Positions 1-8,107 of a DNA stretch of 41,205 nt are shown here, one piece after another (positions within the stretch are counted from its first letter, which is position 1; each line of letters begins with the position of its first letter). The translations under genes were made by a program, and so were the position numbers. The stretch covers positions 1 to 41,205 of the forward strand of contig NZ_MLBF01000043.1 in the NCBI RefSeq assembly GCF_001936615.1, given 5' to 3'. The notes under the pieces were generated by a model, which saw only the letters and a program-made list of their open reading frames with translations, was not told where the DNA came from and made no database searches. Source of the stretch: Desulfosporosinus metallidurans. Lineage in GTDB: Bacteria; Bacillota; Desulfitobacteriia; Desulfitobacteriales; Desulfitobacteriaceae.

Positions 1-744
1 GAATATCGTATAATCTGGGTGGTCTGCGGTTCCAATGCCCATGTTCAGGCAAGAGACTATTCCTTGTTAGCTGTAATGAGTATTCAAAGTTCCTAAGGAC
101 AAGGGGTTTGCCACTTGTCATAATAAAAAAGTGGCTATTGGTATAGTTGTTTCGCAAAGCATCGCGCTTATTCTGGTAATCGCGCAATTTAGCTATCACC
201 GTATCGTGAATCGGAAGACATCGGTGCTTGTAAAACTTGGTTTCCCGAACATGAATTAAGCCAAGATCAAGATCAACATCTGAATCTAAAAGATTACAGG
301 CTTCTGAGGGTCTTATTCCCGTAGCCCACATCAGACCGATTGCGGTCGGGATTGTAAGGCGTCTCAACCCGTCAGGGGAATGGAGACGTGCAGACTCATC
401 CATAATGATCGAGATTTCTTCTTGAATATATAAGGATTAATTCGTCCGTGACACTTTTTCAAAAGCCCTTTCGGTGGGACTTGTGCATTAGGATCAAATA
501 TGCTGATGTACTTGGCAAAGGTGCGCACGGTTTCCAAGCGCCTTGACATATACCACAGGGTGTAATTCGGTTTTAGCGTAACCCATTTGAAGGCAACGTC
601 TGCTGTTAACGATCCGTTGTGCCCTATTGCTACCGTATATGCTGCAAATCGCCGCAGTTCTTCGGATTCAATCTTGATTTTATAGCCAAGAGCTTGCTTG
701 TAGTTGATATAGTCTTCGACTTGCGCGGAGATGAGGTTGCTCAT
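1..744 (-). pseudogene. Tyrosine recombinase, second gene of the trio (frameshifted, cut by window edge)
   Basis: Start is ATG at 744, overlapping the TGA of the upstream recombinase, with GGAGGTG seven bases upstream. About the first 105 codons form the SAM-like core-binding domain (MSNLISAQVEDY, RRLETVRTFAKY, then FDPNAQVPP). Near 425-435, at the residues NPYI, one base appears lost and the reading continues in another frame with the catalytic domain: DESARLHSPDG, then ATGIRPSEA containing the first catalytic Arg, and the strand carrying the catalytic Lys region (ETKFYKHR). The window ends at RRPPRLYDI, just before the expected RHTF box with the His-x-x-Arg motif. Without frameshift suppression the product lacks all catalytic residues. 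The family assignment is strong; whether the frameshift is genuine or a sequencing error cannot be told. Confidence 0.8.
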
Positions 745-1946
745 ACAATCACCTCCGGCCATTTTCCTGCCACAAAAGAAAGCTCGGGAAAATTTATCTT
801 CGTATAAATCATGGTTGTTTCAATTGTTTCATGTCCAAGGATATCTGCAATTGTCTTGATATCGGTACCCGATGAAATCATGTCTTTGGCAACAGTATGC
901 CGAAACATATGAGTCCCGGTAAAATGCCGTAATCCAGCCCGAACAGCCGCGCGCCGCATCGTATCCCGAACCTGTGAAGTACCCATTGGGAATCCAGCTG
1001 ATTTCTTAAATCTCACAAATAGAGTACGTTCTTTAGTATTTGGTCTTGCTTTAAGCAGATAGTTTACTATTGACTGGCCAGCTTTCAGACTTAGTGGGAG
1101 CTTTCTTTCTGAGTGATTTTTTGTTTTGTGCACACATACTGTACCATTCTGCCAGTCGAAATCATCTAGGCTAAGGTTGGCAACCTCCACACATCTTAAA
1201 CCGAGATCGGAAAAACATCGATTGCGTAATCGCGTAGGCCAATCTCTGAATTTAGGTTGTATGTCGATAGAAATGTTTTTATCTTCCGCGGACAAATACT
1301 TTGGAACTTGCATTCTTTTCCACACTGGCGGCGTCATGGGTAATTTCAATATTTCATCAGCATTGAATCCGTCCTCGAATTCGAGAAACCGGAGGTAGTT
1401 TCTGATCCTTACCAATATTGTCTTACGACTTGCCGGACTTAAGTGCCTTAGCTCTTTCATAAGAAAATTTCTGACTTGATCCGGTGAGATTTTATTCCCA
1501 TTCGCAATTGCATTCTCTATTGAGCAAAAACATAAAAATTGGCGGACCGTATTGTAGTGACTAATTAGGGTTGTTTCGCTTAAAGAGGCCACTTCTTTAA
1601 GATATGTATGGAATCTCGTGAGTTCGGCCTCAATAAGTTCATTGGCTTCATAAATCCTGGGTATTATGCGTTTGTTGAAGTGCTTTCCAGTTGTAAAGTG
1701 ATAGTATGCATGAAGTGCAGCTTGTATTGTCCCAAAAGTTGAAGTTAGAGGTAAGCCCGCCGTATATCATACAATTAACTTTCTGAGTTGCTCTTCATCG
1801 GAAAGAAGGTGTGTTGAGTTGAAGGAGTTAAGAAAGCAGGATACCCGACTTGTATAGACTTCAACAACCCATTTGGTATAATTGTTTGTCATCAGGTGAT
1901 TCTCAAAGTCTGACAAACTTGATGTGTCATACTTTTTGCGGCACAT
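741..1946 (-). pseudogene. Tyrosine recombinase, first gene of the trio (in-frame TGA)
   Basis: The reading frame starts at ATG 1946 (AAGGAG eight bases upstream; MCRKKYDTSSLSDF) and is 402 codons long, but codon 60 (1767-1769) is TGA. The residues on both sides (DEEQLRKLIV and LPLTSTFGTIQ) read through smoothly, so a CGA-to-TGA change is likely. The C-terminal 283 codons could be re-initiated at GTG 1592. The catalytic domain shows LGLRCVEVANLS (first Arg), HKTKNHSERKLPL (Lys strand), HMFRHTVA (His-x-x-Arg), LGHETIETTMIY (final His and the Tyr nucleophile). All catalytic residues are present downstream of the stop. Length matches the ~400 aa first recombinase of trio elements. It overlaps the next recombinase by ATGA, implying translational coupling. 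Confidence 0.85.
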
Positions 1947-2078
1947 AATATCTACTCCTTTTTGCTTTATATAGTAGCAAAAAAGGATGATAGATGTTAT
2001 GTGCCGAATATCTGAACAGAACCTACCAGAAAAGACTCCTTAAACCTGATTCAGCACATAACCAAACTCGGCACATAA
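1938..2078. repeat. Element terminus with TTATGTGCCGA-type repeats and an imperfect inverted repeat
   Basis: An imperfect inverted repeat has arms at about 1940-1967 and 1977-2006; each arm reads from GGCACATAA inward to TTTTTGCT. The left arm contains the start and Shine-Dalgarno region of the first recombinase gene. The 11-mer TTATGTGCCGA occurs on the plus strand at 1997-2007 and on the minus strand at 2068-2078, with variants TTATGTGCTGA at 2051-2061 (minus) and TTATGTGCCGC at 1938-1948 (minus). Four copies within 141 bases at an element end suggest recombinase-binding or core sites. The copy at 2068-2078 forms the junction with IS66 tnpC. The function is inferred from position only. Confidence 0.6.
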
Positions 2079-3487
2079 TTTCGGCCGATTGTAAACGGAC
2101 GTATACTTCGTTCGACCAAATTATTAGTTAGCTCTAAGCGGCCGTCTAAAAGGATGTTTTCAAAGTACGGCCACTGATTCAGCGCATAGTTCACAGCCTC
2201 ATAAGCGTGGGATTTGGGGACTGTAAGGGGCTTTGTCTCTTTAAGCCACAACAAAAAGGCATCCATCGCCGGTTTTAACAGGGCGAGGCGCTTTCTCTGA
2301 CGCTCTTCGGGTTCGGCATCTTTGTATTTCTTTTCAATATGGAACAGGTGATCACAGTACTCCTGTCCCTTGAAGCAAACCGTCTTCTTTTGCTCCTCCG
2401 GATTCAGTGCTTTAATGGCGTCCGTGAATTTGCGTTTTATATGGGCAAGGCATCCAACTACCGTGATTCCAGGACCCAGACGATGGTAGACTTCGTAGCC
2501 ATCTGAATGCAAGTAACCGGAATAGTCCTTAAGGAACTCCTTAGCCGATTCTGAAGCCCGGCTTTCGTGAAATTCATAATAGACAATTGGCTCGTCATGC
2601 GCTCCGCTGCAGTAAACCCACATATAGCATTTCTTCTTGGATTCCCTGCCATCCTGTTGCACAACTTTGGTCCAGGTTTCATCAGCATGTAAGACGTCCT
2701 TGCTCAGTAGGGTACTTCTCATATGGGTATAGATCCTTGAAAAGTATTCCTCCGAACATTGGAGTATCCAGTTGCTCATGTTCTACCTGGAGATACGGAC
2801 GCTGTCCATCCGGTCAAACTCACGCTCGATCCGGGCGAGGGGCATCGCATTGGTATATTTACTGTTGATGATGCCGGCGATCAGCTCCGGTGTGGCGAAG
2901 CTTCCGGGAATCGGTAAGTTGGGCATGTCGGCACGAACGAAGGGGATTTTATCGCCTTCGCTTTGGGCCTTTTCACACACACGGCAGGTATAGACATGAC
3001 GGCGGTGTTCCTCGACTTCGAAATGGGCCGGTACAAGCTTTAGTGTCCTCGTAACTTCAACCTTCATATCGTGCAGAGAACTGTCACACACCGGACAGAC
3101 TTGCTGTTCTGCCGGAAGCTCATGTTCAATGACGGTAACCTTCAAATCTTTGAAGTCTTGTTCGCGTTTACCCTTTTGTTTGGGTTTTCTGGGGGTCCTC
3201 TCTGTCGCCTCTTCGAAGGTCGGTTCTGGCTCCCCCTGTCGGGCAGTGGCTTCAGCTTCGTTGAATAAGGAGAGTTGATCCAAGCCCTCAGGATAGGGTA
3301 CAGAATCACCGCTGGTACCGTACTTCTTTTGAGTATTCAAACGGATCATCTCGATGAGACGATTCATGTTCTGAGTCAGCTCGGCAATGGCCTTTTCCTA
3401 TCTTTCGCAGAGCGCAGCCAGTTCTGACTGTGACATTTCCCTGTAATTCAGTTGTGGTTTTTGAGGTGATTTTATCTCGTCATTCAT
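2079..3487 (-). pseudogene. tnpC: IS66 transposase TnpC, two amber codons, 3' truncated
   Basis: Start ATG 3487 (MNDEIKSPQKPQLNY). The frame is interrupted by TAG at 3398-3400 (codon 30, between CER and EKAIAEL) and TAG at 2783-2785 (between RISR and NMSNW); both fit CAG-to-TAG changes. In between are the N-terminal coiled region, a zinc-finger-like segment (CPVCDSS with a later CRVC) and the IS66 helix-rich region; after the second stop come the catalytic DDE parts, with HADETW, SDGYEVY and the late ELTNNLVERSIRPF motif bearing the Glu. The gene ends abruptly at TIGR, where IS66 proteins normally continue for tens of residues. The missing end should lie at the far side of the recombinase element. 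Confidence 0.85.
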
Positions 3488-3605
3488 ATTCTCATTATAT
3501 AAGAGTATAGCGTAAATTCACAGGATAATAGCGGTAAAAAGCCTTAAAATAGGTGGAAATAGGGCGATTTCGTTAAGTTTATTTAGGTTTTTTTTGCAGA
3601 TGCGA

Positions 3606-3962
3606 TTAAAGAATAATCCGCTGCTTAACAGGCTTATGTGCGGATGGCTGATCCATAGATAAACCATCCAAAAGCCATCTAAACTGAGGTTCGGAAACCT
3701 CAAGGACCTGCTTGTTTTCGTAAAACTTCCAGCGAAAGACGCCGCGGCTCAATTTGCGGTAGTACAACCACTAACCATTATTGGACCAATGAAGGATTTT
3801 ACATTTGTCACAGGCTCGGTTACAGAACACGTAAAGACAGTTTTCGAAAGGATCCATTTGTAACTGTGTCTGGACCAATGTAGCGAGACCTTCGATGCTT
3901 TTTCGCATATCGCAAGGTTTGCAGGAAAGAAATATTCTGAGGCCGACAGCGTTCAGGCTCAT
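3606..3962 (-). pseudogene. tnpB: IS66 accessory protein TnpB (Orf2) with in-frame TAG
   Basis: The 119-codon frame matches the usual IS66 TnpB length. Family signatures are visible: CDMRKSIEGLATLV, QMDPFENCLYVFCNRACDK and, after the stop, WLYYRKLSRGVFRW. TAG at 3771-3773 replaces an aromatic-type position between NNG and WLYY. The start ATG overlaps the tnpA stop (TTATGAGCC). It has no obvious Shine-Dalgarno of its own, consistent with translational coupling. TnpB is required for IS66 transposition but its biochemical role is not well defined. Confidence 0.8.
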
Positions 3963-4266
3963 AAGGGACGAAGAGCAGCAATGGCCTCACGCAGAGTCTC
4001 CGCTTGAAAGCCTGAAATACAGCTCGATGGAAACCGTCCCAATCTTAACAATGATCGGAACTTCCTTGACGGAGGGTTGCTTCAACTTCAATAAAGGCTT
4101 CTTGTTTAAGGTCAGCTTTGTCTTCGCGGTTGCACTTAGTCAACCAGTATCGGAGTGTATTGATGCTTAGGTTGTTTTCTGAGCACCATGCAGCAGCCGT
4201 TTGGCCGGAAGCACGGTAAGCGTTTACCTGCTGGCGTCTGATCTTGGACTGCTCGTCAAGAGTCAT
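3959..4266 (-). pseudogene. tnpA: IS66 accessory protein TnpA (Orf1), two frameshifts
   Basis: Starts at ATG 4266 with GAGGAGG upstream. The N-terminal 60 residues contain a helix-turn-helix typical of IS66 TnpA (RASGQTAAAWCSENNLSINT, then LRYW). The frame closes at 4045 after GSSDHC, but IVKIGTVSIELYF continues in a second frame and GFQAETLREAIAALRPL, the classic TnpA C-terminus, in a third, ending at the TGA that overlaps tnpB. Two single-base indels therefore separate three recognisable pieces. Confidence 0.75.
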
Positions 4267-4400
4267 GGATAATTCCTCCTCAATTAGTCTTGAGGTTATT
4301 ATCCCAGTTCTAAACAGGTATTGCTATCCCCCTGTGTTACGATAGTTGACGTAGAGACTTAGGAAAAGTATCCTTGAAGGAACACAGGAGGGAAAACGGC

Positions 4401-4898
4401 ATGAGATATCCAAAAGAGTTAAAAAGTTCTATTATTGCGAAGATGTTACCGCCAAACAACCAGTCCCTTAGTCTGATTCAGCAGGAGACAGGCGTCCCAG
4501 AGGGGACTTTGAAGTTGTGGCGGAAGGAAATACGGGGAAAGGGATTTGCAGCCCCTGCTGGTGAGCAGCAAAGTGAGCAGTGGAGCACACGCGACAAGTT
4601 TCTCATCGTGATTGAGACATCCACTCTCAGTGAGATCGAACTAGCAGAATACTGCCGCAAGAAAGGCTTGTATGTTGAGCAGGTTAAGTCCTGGCAGGAC
4701 AACTGCATACAGGCGAACGGCGGTGTGGCCCAGGAACTAGCCACTTCACAACGGCGAGAAAAAGAAACCGAAAAAGAACTAAAGCGAGTAAAGAAGGAAC
4801 TCCAGCGGAAAGAGTCAGCACTAGCTGAAACAGCAGCCCTGTTAGTTCTAAGAAAAAACATCAATGCGATTTGGGGACCAAAGGACGAGGAAGTCTAA
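4401..4898 (+). CDS. IS3-family transposase OrfA
   Basis: ATG 4401 is preceded by AGGAGGG at seven bases and is preferred over an upstream in-frame start at 4374. The 165-residue product has an N-terminal HTH-like segment (QETGVPEGTLKLWRKEIRG), a middle HTH-like segment (LAEYCRKKGLYVEQVKSW) and a C-terminal Lys/Glu-rich coiled coil from about residue 117 (RREKETEKELKRVKKEL), followed by ALLVLRKNINAIWG. OrfA normally binds the IS ends and regulates transposition; fused to OrfB by frameshifting it gives the active transposase. The gene appears intact. Confidence 0.8.
   Translation: MRYPKELKSSIIAKMLPPNNQSLSLIQQETGVPEGTLKLWRKEIRGKGFAAPAGEQQSEQWSTRDKFLIVIETSTLSEIELAEYCRKKGLYVEQVKSWQDNCIQANGGVAQELATSQRREKETEKELKRVKKELQRKESALAETAALLVLRKNINAIWGPKDEEV
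4853..4859 (+). promoter_or_regulatory. Programmed -1 frameshift heptamer A AAA AAC
   Basis: In the OrfA frame the codons read AGA AAA AAC, so the heptamer A-AAA-AAC at 4853-4859 is in the exact X-XXY-YYZ phase for -1 slippage. OrfB lies in the -1 frame relative to OrfA and is open from this site, so slippage would give an OrfAB fusion of about 510 residues. This is the known strategy of IS3-family elements; use of this site is inferred. Confidence 0.75.
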
Positions 4899-5956
4899 CC
4901 AGCACTGCGAATCGCGACATAATTATTAAGCTGGTAGAAGAAGCAGTAACAAGCAGAGCACGCCAACAGATGGCTTGTGAAGAAATTGGCATATCGGTAC
5001 GAACATTACAACGTTGGTGTAAGGATGGAGCCCCTAAATCCGATCAGCGACCCTTGGCAAAGCGCCCTGAACCGGCGAATAAACTCACGGAAGCAGAATG
5101 CAACCAACCTGAATTTCAAAGTTTGCCACCCAGTCAGATTGTCCCGATTCTTGCGGATCAAGGTATCTACATCGCCTCTGAATCAACCTTCTATCGAGTC
5201 ATGCACGAAGCGGGTGAACAGAATCATCGTGGTCGTTGCAAGGCACCCTCCAGCAAGCCTAAATCCACGCATTGCGCTACCGAACCCAATCGCTTATGGT
5301 CTTGGGATATTACATATTTGCCGGGCCCTGTTCGAGGACTCTACTTCTATTTATATCTCATCCTAGACATCTTTAGCAGGGACATTGTCGGATGGGAAGT
5401 CTGGGTCGAAGAATCAGCAGAAAACGCTAGCCAACTCATTCGGAGGGCGGTCATGGCTCAGAATATAACCAGACAAGAAAGCCCTTTAGTCCTGCATTCC
5501 GATAATGGAAGCCCGATGAAAGGCGCATCCATGCTGGAAACACTCTATCAATTAGGTATTACGCCTTCTAGGAGCCGCCCGAGGGTTAGTAATGACAATC
5601 CTTATTCGGAGTCTATTTTCAAGACCTGCAAATACCGTCCAAGCTATCCAATGGGAGGATTTGCAACGATTAATGATGCCAGGACATGGGTCAAGGAATT
5701 TGTCCATTGGTACAACTACAACCATCACCATAGCGGTATCAAATTCCTCACGCCACACCAGCGTCACAGTGGCCAGGGAGAAGAGATACTTAAGAAACGG
5801 CACCCGCTCTATGAGGCTGCAAAAGCTCGTCATCCGGAACGTTGGACACGTCAAACAAGGGACTGGTCCTTGCCCAATGAAGTATGGCTTAATCCAGAGA
5901 AATCTCAGGTTGAGGATCAAGTGAGTCTAAAACGGATGCGTCAAAGTTCTATTTAA
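4871..5956 (+). CDS. IS3-family transposase OrfB (DDE integrase core)
   Basis: Open from the frameshift site; the listed start is TTG 4871, but the natural product is probably the OrfAB fusion. The N-terminus has an HTH (EEIGISVRTLQRWCKDG), then an HTH_21-like helper domain (SESTFYRVMHEAGEQ). The rve core shows the three acidic residues: Asp in SWDITYLPGP, Asp in LHSDNGSPMKG and Glu in NDNPYSESIFK, with exactly 35 residues between the second Asp and the Glu, the D(35)E spacing of IS3. The C-terminus has the WYNYNHHHSGI segment. No internal stops, so this copy may be functional, in contrast to the adjoining IS66. Confidence 0.85.
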   Translation: MGTKGRGSLTSTANRDIIIKLVEEAVTSRARQQMACEEIGISVRTLQRWCKDGAPKSDQRPLAKRPEPANKLTEAECNQPEFQSLPPSQIVPILADQGIYIASESTFYRVMHEAGEQNHRGRCKAPSSKPKSTHCATEPNRLWSWDITYLPGPVRGLYFYLYLILDIFSRDIVGWEVWVEESAENASQLIRRAVMAQNITRQESPLVLHSDNGSPMKGASMLETLYQLGITPSRSRPRVSNDNPYSESIFKTCKYRPSYPMGGFATINDARTWVKEFVHWYNYNHHHSGIKFLTPHQRHSGQGEEILKKRHPLYEAAKARHPERWTRQTRDWSLPNEVWLNPEKSQVEDQVSLKRMRQSSI

Positions 5957-5974
5957 TGAAGTAATGAGTTAAGT

Positions 5975-6140
5975 GTCAGGGTGCCACGCGGGATACCGCA
6001 GGCTGAAGGCCGAGGATATGCGCGCTGTCATCCCAGTGACACTAGCGAACAAGTAAGCTGAAGGACCGAAGGGACTTTTTGATCCGCAGATCACAAAAGT
6101 TCCTTCTGGCAAGCGACGAGCGTCCGGGCTTGTTTCGTCG
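5975..6140. repeat. Structured non-coding segment with nested inverted repeats
   Basis: Directly after the IS3 genes. One imperfect stem pairs GTGTCA-type ends near 5973 and 6037. A second, about 18 bp, is formed by the segment around GAAGGGACTTTTTGATC (6069-6085) and GATCACAAAAGTTCC (6090-6104). Outer arms CGAACAAG (6047) and CTTGTTTCG (6130) pair across it. There is no convincing reading frame. A 32-base stretch beginning near 6003 matches 36115-36146 at 29 positions. It could be an IS end, a MITE-like repeat or a structured RNA. Confidence 0.45.
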
Positions 6141-6186
6141 TGATTAACACATTAGTAAATAAAGTAATTTTGGTCAAATGCGACAA

Positions 6187-7319
6187 CTATCTTGACAATG
6201 CAATTCTTACACCAAATTCTTTTAAATTTCTAAGTTCATTGGCAACACTATCATAATTATTAATAAAACTACTCTCTGTTACTTCCAATTCAAGACTTGT
6301 TGGCTTTAACCCAGAAGATTTGATCGCCTTCATAACAATTTCGCCAAATTCCTTTTGCCTAAATTGGATGGGGGAAATATTCACCGCCATAACTAAGTCA
6401 CAATCATGTTTATCTTCAAACTTTCTACAAGTAAGAATTGCAGTGTTTAAAACCCACTCGCCGATCTGGATAATCAGGCCTGTTTCTTCGGCTATAGGTA
6501 TTAATTCCATAGGATTCAAAAAACCCATTTCAGGATTATTCCATCGTATTAATGCTTCAAAGCCACGGAGTTTCCCTGTAACGGTATATTGCGGTTGATA
6601 ATGCAAAACAAATTCATTTCTATTTATTGCTTTCCTTAATAATCTTTCAATATTTGATTTTTTCAAGAGAATTCAATGTTTCATCTTAAATCAAAAAATT
6701 CGTATCGATTTTTCCCGAGCCGTGTCTTTTCCGTCTATACATTTTAGTAATCTTGTTGACGTTTCGATTAAAAGAATATCCCCCATGGCATGTCCTAGAG
6801 TGTCATTTACTGCTTTAAAGTTGTCAAAATAAGGATTACTATGATCACTTGAGTTGCTTTCTTTTTTGATAATTTAATTGCATTTTCCAACCGTTCTAAG
6901 AAACGAGCCCTTCTGGATAGATCTGTTATATCGTCGTAATAAGCCATATGTTTTATTGTTTTTTCGTTTTCTATAATAGTTGTTATATCCTGATTTGTGC
7001 CTATTACTCCAATAATCTCTTTTCTTAGATCAAATAAAGGTGATAGAGTCACATCATAATAGCCAACAACACCACTTCCAACTTTTCTTTCATATCTATA
7101 AGTAAAAGAATTAACTTTACCATTATTAATAACACTTGAAAATGCATTATTCCATTCTTTGATATAACCAGAATCTATTTGGACATCATTTATAGTCTTT
7201 CCGATAATTATCTCTTTTGGCAAACCTACGACTTCACAAAACTTTTCATTGATTGTAGTAAAAGTTCCATTCAAATCACAACTAAAAATTACATCATGGG
7301 AATTGTTCAGGCGGAACAA
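6187..7319 (-). pseudogene. Shattered PAS-GGDEF-EAL c-di-GMP enzyme
   Basis: Three pieces of one multidomain gene run leftwards. 7319-6960: PAS domain (NNSHDVIFSCDLNGTF to GVIGTNQDIT). 6960-6700: start of a GGDEF domain (MAYYDDITDLSRR); it shifts frame near 6845, continues as YFDNFKAVNDTLGHAMGD and then ends at a stop, with the GGDEF signature itself deleted. 6666-6187: EAL domain with HYQPQY and the FEALIRW signature, VNISPIQF and LELEVTES, broken off at GVRIAL, before the catalytic DDFGTG loop. Both ends are truncated: the left at the IS3-associated DNA and the right on the tail of a macA-like gene. Neither cyclase nor phosphodiesterase activity is expected. Confidence 0.85.
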
Positions 7320-7348
7320 GCGGTTCCGGTGGCCGGACTCAAAATTAG
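7310..7348 (+). pseudogene. Possible C-terminal tail of a lost MacA-like membrane-fusion gene
   Basis: Just before macB, one plus-strand frame ends GGTSGSGGRTQN-stop. Gly/Ser-rich tails of this kind end many Firmicute MacA/YknX adaptor proteins, which are normally encoded directly upstream of macB. Only about 12 codons remain; everything upstream is the oppositely oriented PAS-GGDEF-EAL fragment. The call rests on position and composition only. Confidence 0.35.
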
Positions 7349-7363
7349 GACGTGGGTGAGTTG

Positions 7364-8107
7364 ATGATTACTCTCAAAAATATCGTCAAAGTCTATAAAA
7401 CGGGTGATCTCGAGTTAAAAGCGCTAGACGGCGTGAATCTGACGGTGAAAGAAGGAGAATTTGTGACTATCATGGGCCCTTCCGGCTCGGGCAAGTCGAC
7501 CATGATGAATATTCTCGGCTGTTTAGATACGGCTTCCTCCGGCGATTTCATATTGGATGACTTAAATATTAACCAAGCCAGCGAGGATGAATTAGCGGAA
7601 ATACGCAACCGCAAAATCGGTTTCGTCTTCCAGAGTTTCAATCTTTTATCCCGAACAACGGCTTTAGAAAATGTAGAATTACCCATGCTTTATAACGGCG
7701 TAAACGCTCGGGAAAGACGGGCCAAAGCCTTGAATGCTTTGACAGGCGTGGGGCTATCCGAGCGTATCCACCATAAACCCAATGAACTATCCGGGGGGCA
7801 ACAGCAGAGAGTAGCTATTGCCCGCTCCCTGGTCAACAACCCGGTGATCATTATGGCCGATGAGCCAACTGGTAATCTCGACAGTAAGTCCAGTGTGGAA
7901 ATAATGAGTGTCTTTCAACAGCTCAACACCATGGGAATTACCATTATCTTAGTTACGCATGAACCGGATATTGCTCAGCACAGCAATCGCATTATCCATT
8001 TTAAGGATGGACTTATTGATCGAGATGAGATGGTTGAGGATAGAAGCATGGCCGAAGGTGAGCGTCTAAAACTAGACTTCCATAGGAGAACGGAGGTGGC
8101 CAGCTAA
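7364..8107 (+). CDS. MacB-type ABC transporter ATP-binding protein
   Basis: ATG 7364 with GGGTGAG upstream is preferred to the in-frame GTG 7352. The 247-residue protein shows all ABC ATPase motifs: Walker A GPSGSGKST (about residue 40), Q-loop FVFQSFNLL, signature LSGGQQQRVAIARSL (about 143), Walker B VIIMADEPTGNLDS and the switch His in ILVTHEPD. It belongs to the LolD/MacB (FtsE-like) branch that powers mechanotransmission by a MacB permease. The stop overlaps the permease ATG (TAATG). Partner genes are damaged: the adaptor gene upstream seems lost and the permease is frameshifted, so the exporter may be non-functional here. Confidence 0.92.
   Translation: MITLKNIVKVYKTGDLELKALDGVNLTVKEGEFVTIMGPSGSGKSTMMNILGCLDTASSGDFILDDLNINQASEDELAEIRNRKIGFVFQSFNLLSRTTALENVELPMLYNGVNARERRAKALNALTGVGLSERIHHKPNELSGGQQQRVAIARSLVNNPVIIMADEPTGNLDSKSSVEIMSVFQQLNTMGITIILVTHEPDIAQHSNRIIHFKDGLIDRDEMVEDRSMAEGERLKLDFHRRTEVAS

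Larger units (their letters stand above)
1..2078 (-). mobile_element. RIT-like tandem tyrosine-recombinase element, right end (continues beyond position 1)
   Basis: Two overlapping tyrosine-recombinase genes run leftwards with an ATGA stop/start overlap at 741-744. Elements made of three such overlapping recombinase genes are known as RIT (recombinase in trio) elements; the related Tn554 group also carries tandem recombinases. Only the first two genes are visible, so the third is a prediction to the left of position 1. The right boundary is placed near 2078 because IS66 tnpC reading stops matching there, right after the IGR residues, and the sequence changes to a TTATGTGCCGA motif that recurs at this end. 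Both visible recombinase genes carry disabling mutations, so this copy is probably dead unless helped in trans. Confidence 0.6.
2079..4266 (-). mobile_element. Degenerate IS66-family element (tnpC, tnpB, tnpA on minus strand)
   Basis: Gene order tnpA-tnpB-tnpC with an ATGA overlap between tnpA and tnpB is the standard IS66 arrangement. All three genes are broken: tnpA by two frameshifts, tnpB by a TAG, tnpC by two TAG codons plus loss of the 3' end at the recombinase element. Terminal inverted repeats were not identified; the 5' end lies somewhere between 4267 and about 4340, before the IS3-family genes start. Confidence 0.75.
4401..5956 (+). mobile_element. IS3-family insertion sequence (OrfA/OrfB)
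   Basis: Two overlapping reading frames, OrfA with a helix-turn-helix and a C-terminal coiled coil, and OrfB with a DDE integrase core in the -1 frame, are diagnostic of the IS3 family. Coordinates cover the genes only. Weakly similar ends (CCCCTGTG near 4330 and, on the other strand, CACCCTGACAC near 5980) may be terminal repeats, but I could not define them or a target duplication. Confidence 0.75.

Noticed and set aside
2783..3773. Pyrrolysine read-through of TAG codons in IS66 genes
   Set aside because: tnpA is also frameshifted and tnpC truncated, so ordinary decay explains the stops; kept only as a low-interest note.
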